NCBI GenBank assembly: GCA_017308255.1
Contig: JAFKFN010000018.1
Coordinates: 1 to 64,000 of the forward strand
Length of the DNA stretch: 64,000 nucleotides
Direction of reading: 5' to 3'
Origin: Altererythrobacter sp.
Lineage (GTDB): Bacteria; Pseudomonadota; Alphaproteobacteria; Sphingomonadales; Sphingomonadaceae
In this document: positions 22,787-31,475 of the stretch, in pieces
How positions within the stretch are numbered: the stretch's first letter is position 1
How the letters are laid out: every line of letters begins with the position of its first letter
Notes under the pieces: generated by a model
Seen by the model: only the letters and a program-made list of their open reading frames with translations
Databases searched by the model: none
Told to the model about the DNA's origin: nothing
Made by a program: the position numbers and the translations under genes

Positions 22787-24103
22787 ATGCGGCACATCGC
22801 GATTATCGGTTCCGGCCCCGCCGGCTATTACACCGCCGAAGCAGCCCAGAAGACTTTCGATGACAACGTGCGAGTCGACGTGTTCGACCGGCTGCCGGTG
22901 CCTTACGGGCTGATCCGCACCGGCGTGGCGCCCGATCATCAGTCGATCAAGGGCGTGTCGAAGCGCTACGAGAAGGTCGCGCTTTCCGAAAACGTGCGCT
23001 TCGTCGGCAATGTCTCGATAGGCGAGCAGCTGTCGATCGAGGAATTGCGCGGCCTCTACGATGCCGTGGTGCTGGCCACCGGGGCGCCGCACGATCGCCC
23101 GTTGGACATTCCGGGAGCGAATCTGGGCAATGTCTTCGGCAGCGCCGCTTTCGTCGGCTGGTACAACGGCCATCCGCAATTCGCCGAGCTCGATCCGGAC
23201 CTGCAAGGACGCACGGCGGTGGTCATCGGCATGGGCAACGTTGCCCTGGATGTCGCCCGCATCCTGGCCAAGACCCGCGCGGAATTCGCCGGCAGCGATA
23301 TCGTCACTCACGCGCTCGACGCCTTGCAGGCCTCACGGATCGAGCGGATCGTGATCCTCGGCCGGCGGGGGCCGCATCAGATCATGATGACGCCCAAGGA
23401 ACTGGGCGAACTCGGAGATCTGGAGCAGGCCTCCCCCCATGTCGTGCCGGCGGATCTTCCCGCGCCGGAGGAAGACGCCTTGCTGGAGCCTGGCCTGCGC
23501 AAGTCGGTCAGCCACCTGCGCAGCTTTGCCGCGATTCCGGACTCCCAGCGGGCCGGGAAGCCCAAGGCGATAGACTTCGTCTTCATGTCATCACCCAAGG
23601 CCCTGATTGGCGACGATAAAGTGGAAGCGATCGAGGTGGAGCGGACCCAGCTAGTCCATGGCCGCGCGGAAGGCACGGGCGAAACCTATCGCATCCCCGC
23701 CGACCTGGTGGTGAGTTGCATCGGCTATCGCACCTCGCCGATCCCCGGCGTGCCGTTCGACGAGCGCGCCGGGCGCTTCGCCAATGACGAAGGCCGCATC
23801 ACCCCCGGCCTCTATTGCGTCGGCTGGGCGCGGCGCGGCCCTTCGGGCACGATCGGCACCAATCGGCCGGACGGCTATTCCGTGATCGAGAAGATGGGCG
23901 AGGATATCGCCAGCGGCGCCCTCGGCCCCGCCCGCAAGCCCGGCCGCGCCGGGTTCGACGCGCTGGCGGCGGAACGCAAGCTGGACGTCGTCACCTTCCG
24001 CGACTGGAAGAAGATCGAGGAAGCCGAAGAACGCGCGGCGAGAGAGGGCGCGCCGAGAGAGAAGTTCGTCGATATCGAAGCGATGATACGGGCGCGCCGT
24101 TAG
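22787..24103 (+). CDS. ferredoxin-NADP+ reductase, adrenodoxin-reductase type
   Basis: 438 residues. ATG at 22787 follows a perfect AGGAGG. FAD-binding motif IIGSGPAGYYTAE at the N-terminus, the family loop DRLPVPYGLIRTGVAPDHQSIKGVS, and the NADP motif VIGMGNVALDVARIL. Ends with the typical ARRGPSGTIGTNRPDGY segment. Transfers electrons between NADPH and ferredoxin; in sphingomonads such enzymes often serve cytochrome P450 or Fe-S assembly, but no partner ferredoxin is adjacent. Confidence 0.93.
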   Translation: MRHIAIIGSGPAGYYTAEAAQKTFDDNVRVDVFDRLPVPYGLIRTGVAPDHQSIKGVSKRYEKVALSENVRFVGNVSIGEQLSIEELRGLYDAVVLATGAPHDRPLDIPGANLGNVFGSAAFVGWYNGHPQFAELDPDLQGRTAVVIGMGNVALDVARILAKTRAEFAGSDIVTHALDALQASRIERIVILGRRGPHQIMMTPKELGELGDLEQASPHVVPADLPAPEEDALLEPGLRKSVSHLRSFAAIPDSQRAGKPKAIDFVFMSSPKALIGDDKVEAIEVERTQLVHGRAEGTGETYRIPADLVVSCIGYRTSPIPGVPFDERAGRFANDEGRITPGLYCVGWARRGPSGTIGTNRPDGYSVIEKMGEDIASGALGPARKPGRAGFDALAAERKLDVVTFRDWKKIEEAEERAAREGAPREKFVDIEAMIRARR

Positions 24104-24180
24104 GCTGCGGGATTGCTGTTGGCTGAGACACTGGTCTGCCCGAAGCACTCATTCCGCTGAAACACTTTGTCCTCGGAAAC

Positions 24181-24272
24181 CCTCGTCATTGCGAGGAGCG
24201 TAGCGACGAAGCAATCCAGGGCGGCAGTGCAATACGCCCTGGATTGCTTCGCTACGCTCGCAATGACGAGGG
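24181..24272. repeat. long palindromic intergenic repeat, copy A
   Basis: Near-perfect inverted repeat: outer arms CCTCGTCATTGCGAG and CTCGCAATGACGAGG, inner arms GAAGCAATCCAGGGCG and CGCCCTGGATTGCTTC around an 11-base loop. The left arm has extra bases (GCGAGGAGCGTAGCGACGAAGC) compared with the right (GCGAGCGTAGCGAAGC when reverse-complemented). It lies between two convergent genes and could end transcription both ways. Same family as the repeats at 51449 and 57580. The rest of the 251-base gap shows nothing else. Confidence 0.9.
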
Positions 24273-24354
24273 TGGGGGTAATGAGGATCAAGATCAGGGA
24301 CGATTCAGCGATAGACGATCGCGCCCGAGGCGCCGCCGACGCCGTAACCCTCGG

Positions 24355-24762
24355 TCAATTCCCCGATTGCTTGGCCTGATCTTCCGCAACCAGCCTCTGG
24401 CCCAGCTCGTTCAACACGGCGCCCCAGTCCCTCATCCGCGTGCCGAACTGGGTGATGTGTTCCTGGCATCTCGCTGAAAAGGCGTTCGGATTTCGCGCCA
24501 CTTCGGTCACGGACGCTTCGTCATGCCCATCCTTGATCGAGCGGCCGGTCGCGCCTTCGTACTGCCCCACGAAGTAGCTGAGCGCGAAACGCAGGCCGGC
24601 GCTGGTGTCCTGATCCGTGACGACCCCGGACAGGGCCGAAGCCCAGACCGCACATTGCATCGATTCCTTCGGGTCGAGGCGCACGGTATCCTGGGCGGCA
24701 TCCTGCGCGGCGACGTGCGCGGGAACCGCGAGCACCGCCAGGGCGAGGAGCCAGCGCCGCAT
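24355..24762 (-). CDS. secreted protein of unknown function downstream of dnaN
   Basis: 135 residues with a signal peptide ending HVAAQ. The mature protein has two cysteines (MQCAVW and ARCQEH) likely paired in the periplasm and a mainly helical make-up. No family recognised. It starts four bases after the dnaN stop and so is almost certainly co-transcribed with dnaN. Confidence 0.8.
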   Translation of the reverse strand: MRRWLLALAVLAVPAHVAAQDAAQDTVRLDPKESMQCAVWASALSGVVTDQDTSAGLRFALSYFVGQYEGATGRSIKDGHDEASVTEVARNPNAFSARCQEHITQFGTRMRDWGAVLNELGQRLVAEDQAKQSGN

Positions 24763-24766
24763 CGCC

Positions 24767-25885
24767 CTAGACCCGCATCGGCATCAGCACGTACAGCGCC
24801 GGACTGTTCTCGTCCTGCCGGATCAGCGTGGGCGCGCCGGCATCGGCGAGATGCAGTTCCACCGTATCGCCATCGATTTGGCCGAGGATGTCCTTGAGGT
24901 AATTGGCATTGAAGCCGATCTCGAACGCATCGGATGCGTAATCGGCCGGCACTTCCTCGGCCGCGGTGCCGTTGTCCGGGCTGGTCACCGACAGGGTGAC
25001 CTTGTCACGTTCCAGCCCCATCTTCACCGCGCGGGTCTTCTCCGTGGCGATCGTCGCCACGCGATCGACCCCTTCGTAGAAGCTGCGGGGATCGAGCTTG
25101 AGCAGCTTGTCGTTCGCGGTGGGGATCACCCGGCTGTAATCCGGGAACGTGCCGTCGATCAGCTTGCTGGTCAGCACCACGCCGCCTTCGCCGCCCAGGG
25201 CGAAGCGGATCTTGCTGGCCGACAGGTCGATCAGGACATTGCTGTCCAGCGCCTCTTCCAGCAGCTTGCGCAGTTCGCCCACCGCTTTGCGCGGCACGAT
25301 CACGTCCGGCATGTCGCCGGCGCCTTCGGGGCGTTGCAGGGTGAAGCGGGCCAGGCGGTGCCCATCGGTCGCCGCCGCCTTCAGCTCCCCATCGGTGACA
25401 TGCAGGAAGATGCCGTTGAGGTAATAGCGCGTCTCTTCTGTGGAGATGGCGAAGCGGGTGCGGTCGATCAACTCGGCCAGCACGCGCGCCGGCAGCTCGA
25501 AGCTGGTCGGCAGGTCGCCCTCCACGATCACTGGGAAATCGTCGCGCGGCAGGGTAGGAAGCTGGAAGCGGCTGCGCCCGGCCTTCACCGTCATGCGGTT
25601 TTCGGCCGTTTCCAGGCTGACCTGGCTGCCATCGGGCAGCTTGCGGGCGATGTCGAACAGCAAGTGGGCCGAAACGGTGATCGCGCCCGGCGTTTCCACC
25701 GAAACGGCCTCAAGGCTTTCAACCACTTGCAGATCGAGATCGGTCGCCGTGACCCGCACCGTACCGTCGCCCGCCGCTTCGATCAGCACGTTCGACAGGA
25801 TGGGAATCGTATTGCGGCGTTCCACCACCGACTGAACGTGAGACAGGCAACGCAGCAACTTTGCGCGTTCGATGGTGGCTTTCAT
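24767..25885 (-). CDS. dnaN: DNA polymerase III subunit beta (sliding clamp)
   Basis: Ring-shaped processivity clamp of the replicative polymerase. 372 residues with three structurally repeated domains; the N-terminal MKATIERAKLLRCLSHVQSVVERRNTIPILSN, the central YYLNGIFLH and DGHRLAR segments, and the C-terminal PTLIRQDENSPALYVLMPMRV are diagnostic. Not next to dnaA here. Upstream gap of 315 bases should hold the promoter. Confidence 0.97.
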   Translation of the reverse strand: MKATIERAKLLRCLSHVQSVVERRNTIPILSNVLIEAAGDGTVRVTATDLDLQVVESLEAVSVETPGAITVSAHLLFDIARKLPDGSQVSLETAENRMTVKAGRSRFQLPTLPRDDFPVIVEGDLPTSFELPARVLAELIDRTRFAISTEETRYYLNGIFLHVTDGELKAAATDGHRLARFTLQRPEGAGDMPDVIVPRKAVGELRKLLEEALDSNVLIDLSASKIRFALGGEGGVVLTSKLIDGTFPDYSRVIPTANDKLLKLDPRSFYEGVDRVATIATEKTRAVKMGLERDKVTLSVTSPDNGTAAEEVPADYASDAFEIGFNANYLKDILGQIDGDTVELHLADAGAPTLIRQDENSPALYVLMPMRV

Positions 25886-26200
25886 CAGAGCTCAGACCCC
25901 CTTGCGCGCTTCTCCCCTTGGGACAGGGATGGGCCGGAATCGCCCGCAAGCGCCGGAATATGTCGAATTATCCTTAGCGGGGCCGCGCCGAGCGGCAAGA
26001 ACGAATGGCGCGGGCTTGGGGATAAATGGGATTCAGGCACCGGCGTGGCTTCCTTCTTCCCCCTCCCCTCATCCCTGCACCTAACCCCTTCGTCATTCCC
26101 GCGAAAGCGGGAACCCAGGGCAACACAGCGCAACTTCGCTCTGGATCCCCCGCTTTCGCGGGAATGACGAAAAGAGGGGACGATTCCTCCGTGGACCGGG
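25886..26200. other. intergenic region between fabG and dnaN
   Basis: A 315-base gap. It holds the palindromic repeat at 26090-26170 and, nearer to dnaN, an AAGGGGAGAAG stretch on the minus strand that is too far from the start to be its ribosome site. I could not assign a convincing dnaN promoter and see no small gene. Confidence 0.6.
26090..26170. repeat. palindromic repeat of the GTCATTCCCGCGAAAGCGGG type
   Basis: Outer arms TCGTCATTCCCGCGAAAGCG and its reverse complement at 26151-26170 enclose a less regular centre with CCCAGGG and CTCTGGATCC. This is the well-known dispersed palindrome found in many proteobacteria, a different family from the GTCATTGCGAG repeats in this window. It lies just past the fabG stop and may terminate that operon. 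Confidence 0.85.
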
Positions 26201-26965
26201 TCAGGCGAACATCGCCATGCCGCCGTTCACGTGCAGCGTCTGCCCGGTGACATAGCCGGCCTCGCGCGAGGCGAGGAAGGCCACGGCTGCGCCGATATCT
26301 TCGCCTTCGCCCATGCGGCCCATCGGGATGCGCCCGTTGAGCGCTTCCTTCTGCGCATCGGGCAGCGCGTCGGTCATCGCCGTGCGGATGAAGCCGGGGG
26401 CCACGCAATTGGCAGTAATGCCGCGGCTGGCCACTTCCTGGGCATAGCTCTTGGTCATGCCCACCAGCCCGGCCTTGGCCGCGGCATAGTTGACCTGCCC
26501 CGGATTGCCCGTGGCCCCCACCACGCTGGTGACGGCGACGATGCGCCCGAAGCGCGCCTTCATCATCGGCTTGGCGGCGGCGCGCATCAGGCGGAATGCG
26601 GCCTCCAGATTGACGCGGATCACCGCGTCCCATTCATCGTCCTTCATCCGCATGGCCAGGTTGTCGCGCGTGATGCCGGCATTGTTGACCAGGATGTCGA
26701 GCCCGCCCAGCGTGTCGAGCGTCGCCGGGATCAGCTCCTCCACTTGCGCGGCGTTCGAAAGATCGCAGGTGATCTCCACATGATCGCCGGCGTCCGGGGA
26801 GCCGAACTGTTCGTTCAACTCCTCCCGAAAGGCGCGCAGCTTGCCGCTGTTCGATCCCGACAGCGCCAGCCGGGCCCCCTGCCCCGCCAGCGCCCGCGCA
26901 ATCGCCGAGCCGATCCCGCCGCTGGCGCCGGTTACGAGGGCGGTCATTCCGGTAAGGTCGAACAT
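26201..26965 (-). CDS. fabG: 3-oxoacyl-[ACP] reductase FabG
   Basis: NADPH-dependent reductase of type II fatty acid synthesis. 254 residues, short-chain dehydrogenase fold: TGASGGIG cofactor loop, NNAG, catalytic Ser in VTSVVG, Y160 and K164 in YAAAK, and the PGFIRTAMTD and YVTGQTLHVNGGMAMF segments typical of FabG. Its ATG directly abuts the stop of the inserted GxxExxY remnant, so fabD-fabG would otherwise be a tight pair. Confidence 0.93.
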   Translation of the reverse strand: MFDLTGMTALVTGASGGIGSAIARALAGQGARLALSGSNSGKLRAFREELNEQFGSPDAGDHVEITCDLSNAAQVEELIPATLDTLGGLDILVNNAGITRDNLAMRMKDDEWDAVIRVNLEAAFRLMRAAAKPMMKARFGRIVAVTSVVGATGNPGQVNYAAAKAGLVGMTKSYAQEVASRGITANCVAPGFIRTAMTDALPDAQKEALNGRIPMGRMGEGEDIGAAVAFLASREAGYVTGQTLHVNGGMAMFA

Positions 26966-27398
26966 TCAGAACTCTCCGTTCGATTGGTTCACGCGGAGGC
27001 GCGGAGACGCGGAGAGGGTTTGCGGCCGGTAGTTGTTGACTACGCGCCGGATCCCTTCCTTCATCGTTGCGCCAGAGAAGTTGAGAAGCAGCCCTACGGG
27101 CTGATCGGTGAGACGCAAGTAAGTCAGCAATTGCTTTCCGTGAACGGGCGCCAGCCGTTCGACAGACTTGATTTCCACGAGAAGCTTGTCCTCGACCAGG
27201 AGATCGATACGAAACGCTGCCGGATGCCGCATGCCTTCGAAGACGATGTCGATCGGCTTTTGCCGATCGACCTTCAGGCCTCTTCTGGCTTCCCGCGATT
27301 ACCATTTCGTAGACACTCTCGAGCAGGCCCGGACCGAGTTCGCGATGCACGCGCACCGCCGCATCGACCACCTCGCCGGAAAGATCGTCGACCTCCAC
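26966..27398 (-). pseudogene. GxxExxY protein (PD-(D/E)XK-like), frameshifted
   Basis: Two overlapping frames together encode one GxxExxY protein. The first, from GTG 27398, reads VDDLSGEVVDAAVRVHREL and the name-giving GLLESVY, then loses homology after EMVIA. The second resumes as REARRGLKVDRQKPIDIVFEG and runs through AFRIDLLVEDKLLVEIKS (the PD-(D/E)XK-like D...ExK core) to the stop at 26966. The break is at 27294-27298: a CG pair appears to be missing from a CGCGCG run, a -2 shift that should stop a full product. The gene lies within inverted repeats and between fabD and fabG. Confidence 0.85.
26986..27015 (+). repeat. left inverted repeat of GxxExxY cassette
   Basis: GGTTCACGCGGAG followed by GCGCGGAGACGCGGAG. 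It matches in inverted orientation the repeat at 27407-27428 and encodes the last residues (SPRLRVNQ) of the GxxExxY frame. Confidence 0.7.
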
Positions 27399-27406
27399 CT
27401 TTCCCC

Positions 27407-27428
27407 CTTCGCGTCTCCGCGTGAACCC
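27407..27428 (-). repeat. right inverted repeat of GxxExxY cassette
   Basis: On the minus strand it reads GGGTTCACGCGGAGACGCG then AAG. It ends at the first base of the fabD stop codon (27428-27430) and lies just before the GxxExxY start, pairing with the copy at 26986-27015. Confidence 0.7.
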
Positions 27429-28363
27429 TAGATTTCTTTTACCAACGCCTCGATATCCGCCATCGTCACCACGCTGGTCACGCTCACGTCTTCCACCGTG
27501 CGCCCGATCATCGGGCCGACGACTTTGCCGCCCAGTTCCACGAAGCGCGCGGCGCCGGCGGTTTTCATCGCGATCACGCTTTCGCGCCAGCGCACGCGGC
27601 CCGTCACCTGGTCCACCAGAAGGCGCCGCTCCTCAGCCGGGTCGGTCACGGCGGCGGCGGTGACATTGGCGTAGAGGGGCAGGCGGAAGGGGTCCGGCGG
27701 CGTCGCGGCCAGGGCGGCATCCATCGCCTCGGCCGCCGGCTGCATCAGGCTGCAATGGAACGGGGCGGAGACCGGCAGGATCACGCCGCGCTTGATGCCA
27801 TGCTCCTTCGCCATGGCCACCGCGCGCTCGATCGCGCCGCGATGGCCGGAGAGGACCACCTGCCCCGGATCGTTGTCATTGGCGACCTGGCAGATCTCGC
27901 CCTCGGCCGCCGCTTCGGCCAGTGCCTGCGCCTTCTCCAGGTCCGCGCCGAGCAGCGCGCACATCGCGCCCACGCCCAGCGGCACCGCCGCCTGCATCGC
28001 CTGGCCGCGCAGCTTGAGCAGCCGCGCGGTGTCCGCCAGCGAGAACGCCCCCACGGCGCACAGCGCTGTATATTCACCCAGCGAGTGACCAGCGACGCAT
28101 TCGCCCTTGGCTGCGAGTGACAGGCCGCCTTCCGCCTCCAGCACGCGCAGCACGGCGATGGCATGCGCCATGATCGCCGGCTGCGCGTTCTCGGTCAGCG
28201 TCAGCGCATCCTCCGGCCCTTCGCGCATGATGCGCGAGAGATTCTGGCCGAGCGCCTCGTCCACTTCCTCGAACACCGCGCGCGCGGTGGCGCTGGCTTC
28301 GGCCAGTTCCGCGCCCATGCCGACTTTCTGGCTGCCCTGGCCGGGAAATACGAATGCCGTCAT
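27428..28363 (-). CDS. fabD: malonyl-CoA:ACP transacylase FabD
   Basis: Loads malonyl groups onto acyl carrier protein for fatty acid synthesis. 311 residues. N-terminal FVFPGQGSQKVGMG; nucleophile Ser near residue 94 in GHSLGEY; catalytic His in SAPFHCSLM; substrate Arg in LKLRGQAMQ; the ELGGKVVGPMI segment near the end. Upstream of fabG, from which it is separated by the GxxExxY insertion. Confidence 0.96.
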   Translation of the reverse strand: MTAFVFPGQGSQKVGMGAELAEASATARAVFEEVDEALGQNLSRIMREGPEDALTLTENAQPAIMAHAIAVLRVLEAEGGLSLAAKGECVAGHSLGEYTALCAVGAFSLADTARLLKLRGQAMQAAVPLGVGAMCALLGADLEKAQALAEAAAEGEICQVANDNDPGQVVLSGHRGAIERAVAMAKEHGIKRGVILPVSAPFHCSLMQPAAEAMDAALAATPPDPFRLPLYANVTAAAVTDPAEERRLLVDQVTGRVRWRESVIAMKTAGAARFVELGGKVVGPMIGRTVEDVSVTSVVTMADIEALVKEI

Positions 28364-28390
28364 TGCTTGCTCCTTGTTGCGGCCGCGCGG

Positions 28391-29215
28391 TTATGCGCGC
28401 GCCGGCTGGCGGGCAAGGCCGAAGGGCACGATCCTGTTGGCCGCGTCATGCCCGATGTTCGCCGCGCCGAGGAAGGGAATGCCCACGCGCTCGCACCAGA
28501 ATCGGGCGATCTCCTGAGGATCGGCGCCGAACGGCCGGTCATTCTCCGGCACCGCGCTCACGCGGCCGAGGCGCAGACCGGCGATGCCGCGCAAGTGCTG
28601 CGTTATGTGGAAGAACAGCCGGTCCACCGCATAGAGGTGCTCCGCCACTTCCTCCACCAGCACCACATGACGCGAGATGTCGGGCATCAGTTCGGTGCCG
28701 CACAGCATGGCCAGCGTCATCAGGTTGAAGGCCGCCGCCGGCCGTGCGTCCAGCCCCGGCTCGATCCCGGCGGCGTCACCCGCCAGCCAGGCCAGCGCCC
28801 GGCGGATGGCGGCCTCCCCGTCGTCACGGCGCAAGTCCACCGGCATGGGGCCGTGCACCGGGTGGCCGATCCGTTCGCGATAGAGTGCCGCCAGCAGATA
28901 GCCGGCGTCCGAATAGCCGAGGAACGTCTTGCCCCGCGCCGAATCGTTCAGCCGCGCCATGGCATCCGCGGCGATCCGGCTGGCGCCGTATCCGCCCTTG
29001 GCGAACCATACCGAATCGACCGAGGGATCGTTCGCGCATTCCAAGAACGCGCCCAGCCGCGTGGCATCCGGGCCCGCGAAATGCCCCTGCTCCACGAAGC
29101 ACTGCTCGTGAAAGTTCAGCTCCAGCGAGGGGTATTCAGCGGCCAGCGCCATGACCCGTTCGGCCACATCACGGGTGATGGGGGTCGACGGAGCGCAGAT
29201 CGCGATGCGAACCAT
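28391..29215 (-). CDS. ldcA: LD-carboxypeptidase (peptidase family S66)
   Basis: Removes the terminal D-alanine from murein tetrapeptides during peptidoglycan recycling. 274 residues from the ATG at 29215, seven bases after CAGGGAGA; the longer frame upstream is antisense to the next gene. Motifs: KGGYGASRI, nucleophile S102 in GYSDAGYL, HGPM, and the C-terminal FLGAANIGHDAANRIVPFG that carries the catalytic Glu/His region of the family. Divergent from a Mur ligase, a natural partner in the same pathway. MccF-type immunity proteins share the fold, but this context favours recycling. Confidence 0.88.
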   Translation of the reverse strand: MVRIAICAPSTPITRDVAERVMALAAEYPSLELNFHEQCFVEQGHFAGPDATRLGAFLECANDPSVDSVWFAKGGYGASRIAADAMARLNDSARGKTFLGYSDAGYLLAALYRERIGHPVHGPMPVDLRRDDGEAAIRRALAWLAGDAAGIEPGLDARPAAAFNLMTLAMLCGTELMPDISRHVVLVEEVAEHLYAVDRLFFHITQHLRGIAGLRLGRVSAVPENDRPFGADPQEIARFWCERVGIPFLGAANIGHDAANRIVPFGLARQPARA

Positions 29216-29285
29216 ATCTCCCTGTAACCTCATTCGCCGGAATGACGAGGTTGTTTTGTGCCATGACCCCGCATACCGATCCGGG

Positions 29286-30704
29286 ATGACCTCCCCAGCC
29301 GATCTCACCACGCATCCCTGGTTCTTCTGCGGCATCGGCGGCTCGGGCATGTTGCCGCTGGCCACGATCCTCAAGGCGCGGGGCGCCCAGGTCGCCGGGT
29401 CGGACCGGGGTTTCGACCAGGGCCGCACGCCGGAAAAGCGCGCCTGGCTGGAACGGCAGGGATTCGCGCTGTTCCCGCAGGACGGCAGCGGCGTGACCAG
29501 CGCCGCGCAAACCCTCGTCGCCTCCGCCGCAATCGAAGATACGGTGCCCGAAGTCGTGCGCGCGAAGGAACTCGGCTGCGCGCGCATGAGCCGCGCGGAA
29601 CTGCTCTCCACGCTGTTCAACGCCGCGCCGCAAGGTATCGCCGTGGGCGGCACCAGCGGCAAATCCACGGTGACCGGGATGCTCGGCTGGATCATGCACC
29701 AGGCCGGGCGCGACCCGACGATCATGAACGGCGCGGTGATGAAGAACTTCGCCTCGCCCGAGGTGCCTTTCGCCAGCGCGCGGGTCGGCGCGGGCGGCGT
29801 GTTCGTGTCGGAAGTGGACGAAAGCGACGGCTCCATCGCGCTGTACCGCCCGCGGGTTTCCGTGCTGCTCAACGTCAGCCTTGATCACAAGGGCCTGGAC
29901 GAATTGCGGGCGCTGTTCGGCGATTTCCTGGCCGCCGCACCGCGCGCCGCCGTCAACCTGGATGACGCGGAGGCGCACGGCCTGCTCGGCCGGGCGAACG
30001 AGGCGATCACGTTCGGCATCGACCGTGCCGACGCCATGATCGGTATCGAGCCGGGATCGATCGAGGAAAGCCCCTTCGGCATCGCCGCTACCGTGGTGGA
30101 TCGCCGCAGCGGCACCGCAGAGCGCTTCTCCATTCCCATGCCGGGCCGCCACAACGTGGCGAACGCGCTGGCGGCCATAGCCGGCGCCGCCGCCGCCGGG
30201 CTCGGCGTGACGGAGGCCACGCGCCTGCTCGCGGGATTTTCCGGTATCGCCCGCCGCTTCGACCTGGTCGGCACCAGTGCCTCCGGCATCGCGGTGATCG
30301 ACGATTTCGGCCACAACCCCGAAAAGGTCCGCGCCACCCTGCGCGCGCTGAAAGCGCACCCCGGCCGCGTGATCGCGTTCTTCCAGCCGCACGGCTATGG
30401 CCCCTTGCGACAGATGGGCCACGAACTGGCGCTGACGTTCGCCAATGAACTCGGCCCGGATGACGTGACGATCCTGTGCGATCCGGTCTATTTCGGCGGC
30501 ACCGTGGACCGTTCCGAAGGCAGCGAGCGCATCGTCCGCCTGATCGGGGAAGCGGGCGGAAAGGCCGAATACATCCCTTCGCGCGAACAATGTGGGCAGC
30601 GCATCGTCGAACTCGCCCAGCCTGGCGATCGCATCGCCGTGATGGGCGCGCGGGACGATACGCTGACGGGGTTCGCGAAGGACCTGCTGGCGCGCCTTTC
30701 CTGA
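29286..30704 (+). CDS. mpl: Mur ligase family protein, Mpl-like murein peptide ligase
   Basis: 472 residues from ATG 29286. MurC-type layout: N-terminal UDP-binding Rossmann domain (FFCGIGGSGMLPLATILKARG), ATP P-loop GGTSGKST at 121-128, the DESDGS and SLDHKGLDEL segments, GRHNVANALAAIAGA, and the C-terminal domain with DDFGHNPEKVRATL and FQPHGYGP. Attaches L-Ala or a recovered tripeptide to UDP-MurNAc. Since the dcw-cluster MurC is elsewhere and this gene is divergent from an LD-carboxypeptidase, recycling (Mpl) is the better reading; MurC cannot be excluded by motif alone. Confidence 0.82.
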   Translation: MTSPADLTTHPWFFCGIGGSGMLPLATILKARGAQVAGSDRGFDQGRTPEKRAWLERQGFALFPQDGSGVTSAAQTLVASAAIEDTVPEVVRAKELGCARMSRAELLSTLFNAAPQGIAVGGTSGKSTVTGMLGWIMHQAGRDPTIMNGAVMKNFASPEVPFASARVGAGGVFVSEVDESDGSIALYRPRVSVLLNVSLDHKGLDELRALFGDFLAAAPRAAVNLDDAEAHGLLGRANEAITFGIDRADAMIGIEPGSIEESPFGIAATVVDRRSGTAERFSIPMPGRHNVANALAAIAGAAAAGLGVTEATRLLAGFSGIARRFDLVGTSASGIAVIDDFGHNPEKVRATLRALKAHPGRVIAFFQPHGYGPLRQMGHELALTFANELGPDDVTILCDPVYFGGTVDRSEGSERIVRLIGEAGGKAEYIPSREQCGQRIVELAQPGDRIAVMGARDDTLTGFAKDLLARLS

Positions 30705-30758
30705 ACCCCCTATGGGCAGGCCTTCCCACGGTGACGATCCGGGTGAAACGCTCGTCTG

Positions 30759-31238
30759 CTAAATCGCCGACCCCGCCATGGCCGCCAGCCCGATCGCCGG
30801 CAGGAGGCCCAGCAGCGTCGCCAGGGCGAAGCTGCGCGCGCGCATCGGGGAAAGGGCGCTGGCGGCGGTCAGCGCCAGATGCGGCATGCCCAGCAGCCGC
30901 AGGCCCAGCAGATAGAAGAAGCCCCGCCGGGCGATCTCGCCGTCGAGCCGTTTCAGCCTGTCGCCCCAGCGATGGCGCAGGTGCGCGCCCAGCCAGCGGC
31001 GCGTAACCATGAAGAAGGCCTGGCTGCCCAGCAGCGCGCCGATTCCGACCACGGCCATGCCTTCCCAGCCGCCCAGCAGCGCGCCCGAGGAGAACGAGAT
31101 CGGCACCAGCACGCCCGGCACGCCGAAGCTCATCACCGCCGCGGTCAGGCTGAAGATCAGCAGACCAAGCAGCCATTCGCTGTCGAGCAGCGACGGCATG
31201 AAGGGGAACAGGTCCACAAGCCAGCTTGAAGCATCCAC
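30759..31238 (-). CDS. VTT/DedA-like membrane protein
   Basis: About 159 residues from the GTG at 31238 ([13 protein letters not shown]); an ATG at 31199 is the alternative. Several hydrophobic helices with [41 protein letters not shown], the amphipathic re-entrant VTT (SNARE-associated) signature with G/P-rich loop, and [23 protein letters not shown]. Members of the superfamily move lipids such as undecaprenyl phosphate between leaflets; this short form has no assigned substrate. Confidence 0.75.
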   Translation of the reverse strand: MDASSWLVDLFPFMPSLLDSEWLLGLLIFSLTAAVMSFGVPGVLVPISFSSGALLGGWEGMAVVGIGALLGSQAFFMVTRRWLGAHLRHRWGDRLKRLDGEIARRGFFYLLGLRLLGMPHLALTAASALSPMRARSFALATLLGLLPAIGLAAMAGSAI

Positions 31239-31475
31239 GCCTGGCCAGCGCTTTGCCGCCCAAGTCGTTCCCGCGGATGCGCCGAATCGTGCCGGTCGCG
31301 GGCGCTGTTCCGACCCGCTGGCCGCTTGCATTCCGGGCCGGAAGCTGTATGTGCGCCGCTTCCGCGCGTCCTCTCGCAAGCGAAGCTGTGTGGAAATCGT
31401 CGAAGAAAGCCGGAGGGGCCCCGCCATACGGGCGGATCAGCCAACGATCGGCATGGAAGTGAAAGGAACGCGCAC

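Noticed and set aside
29228..29250. CATTCGCCGGAATGACGAGG as a fragment of a GTCATTCC repeat
   Set aside because: Too short and without a matching second arm; only a possible remnant.
29216..29872. N-terminal extension of the LD-carboxypeptidase
   Set aside because: It is antisense to the Mur ligase; the family start and ribosome site are at 29215.
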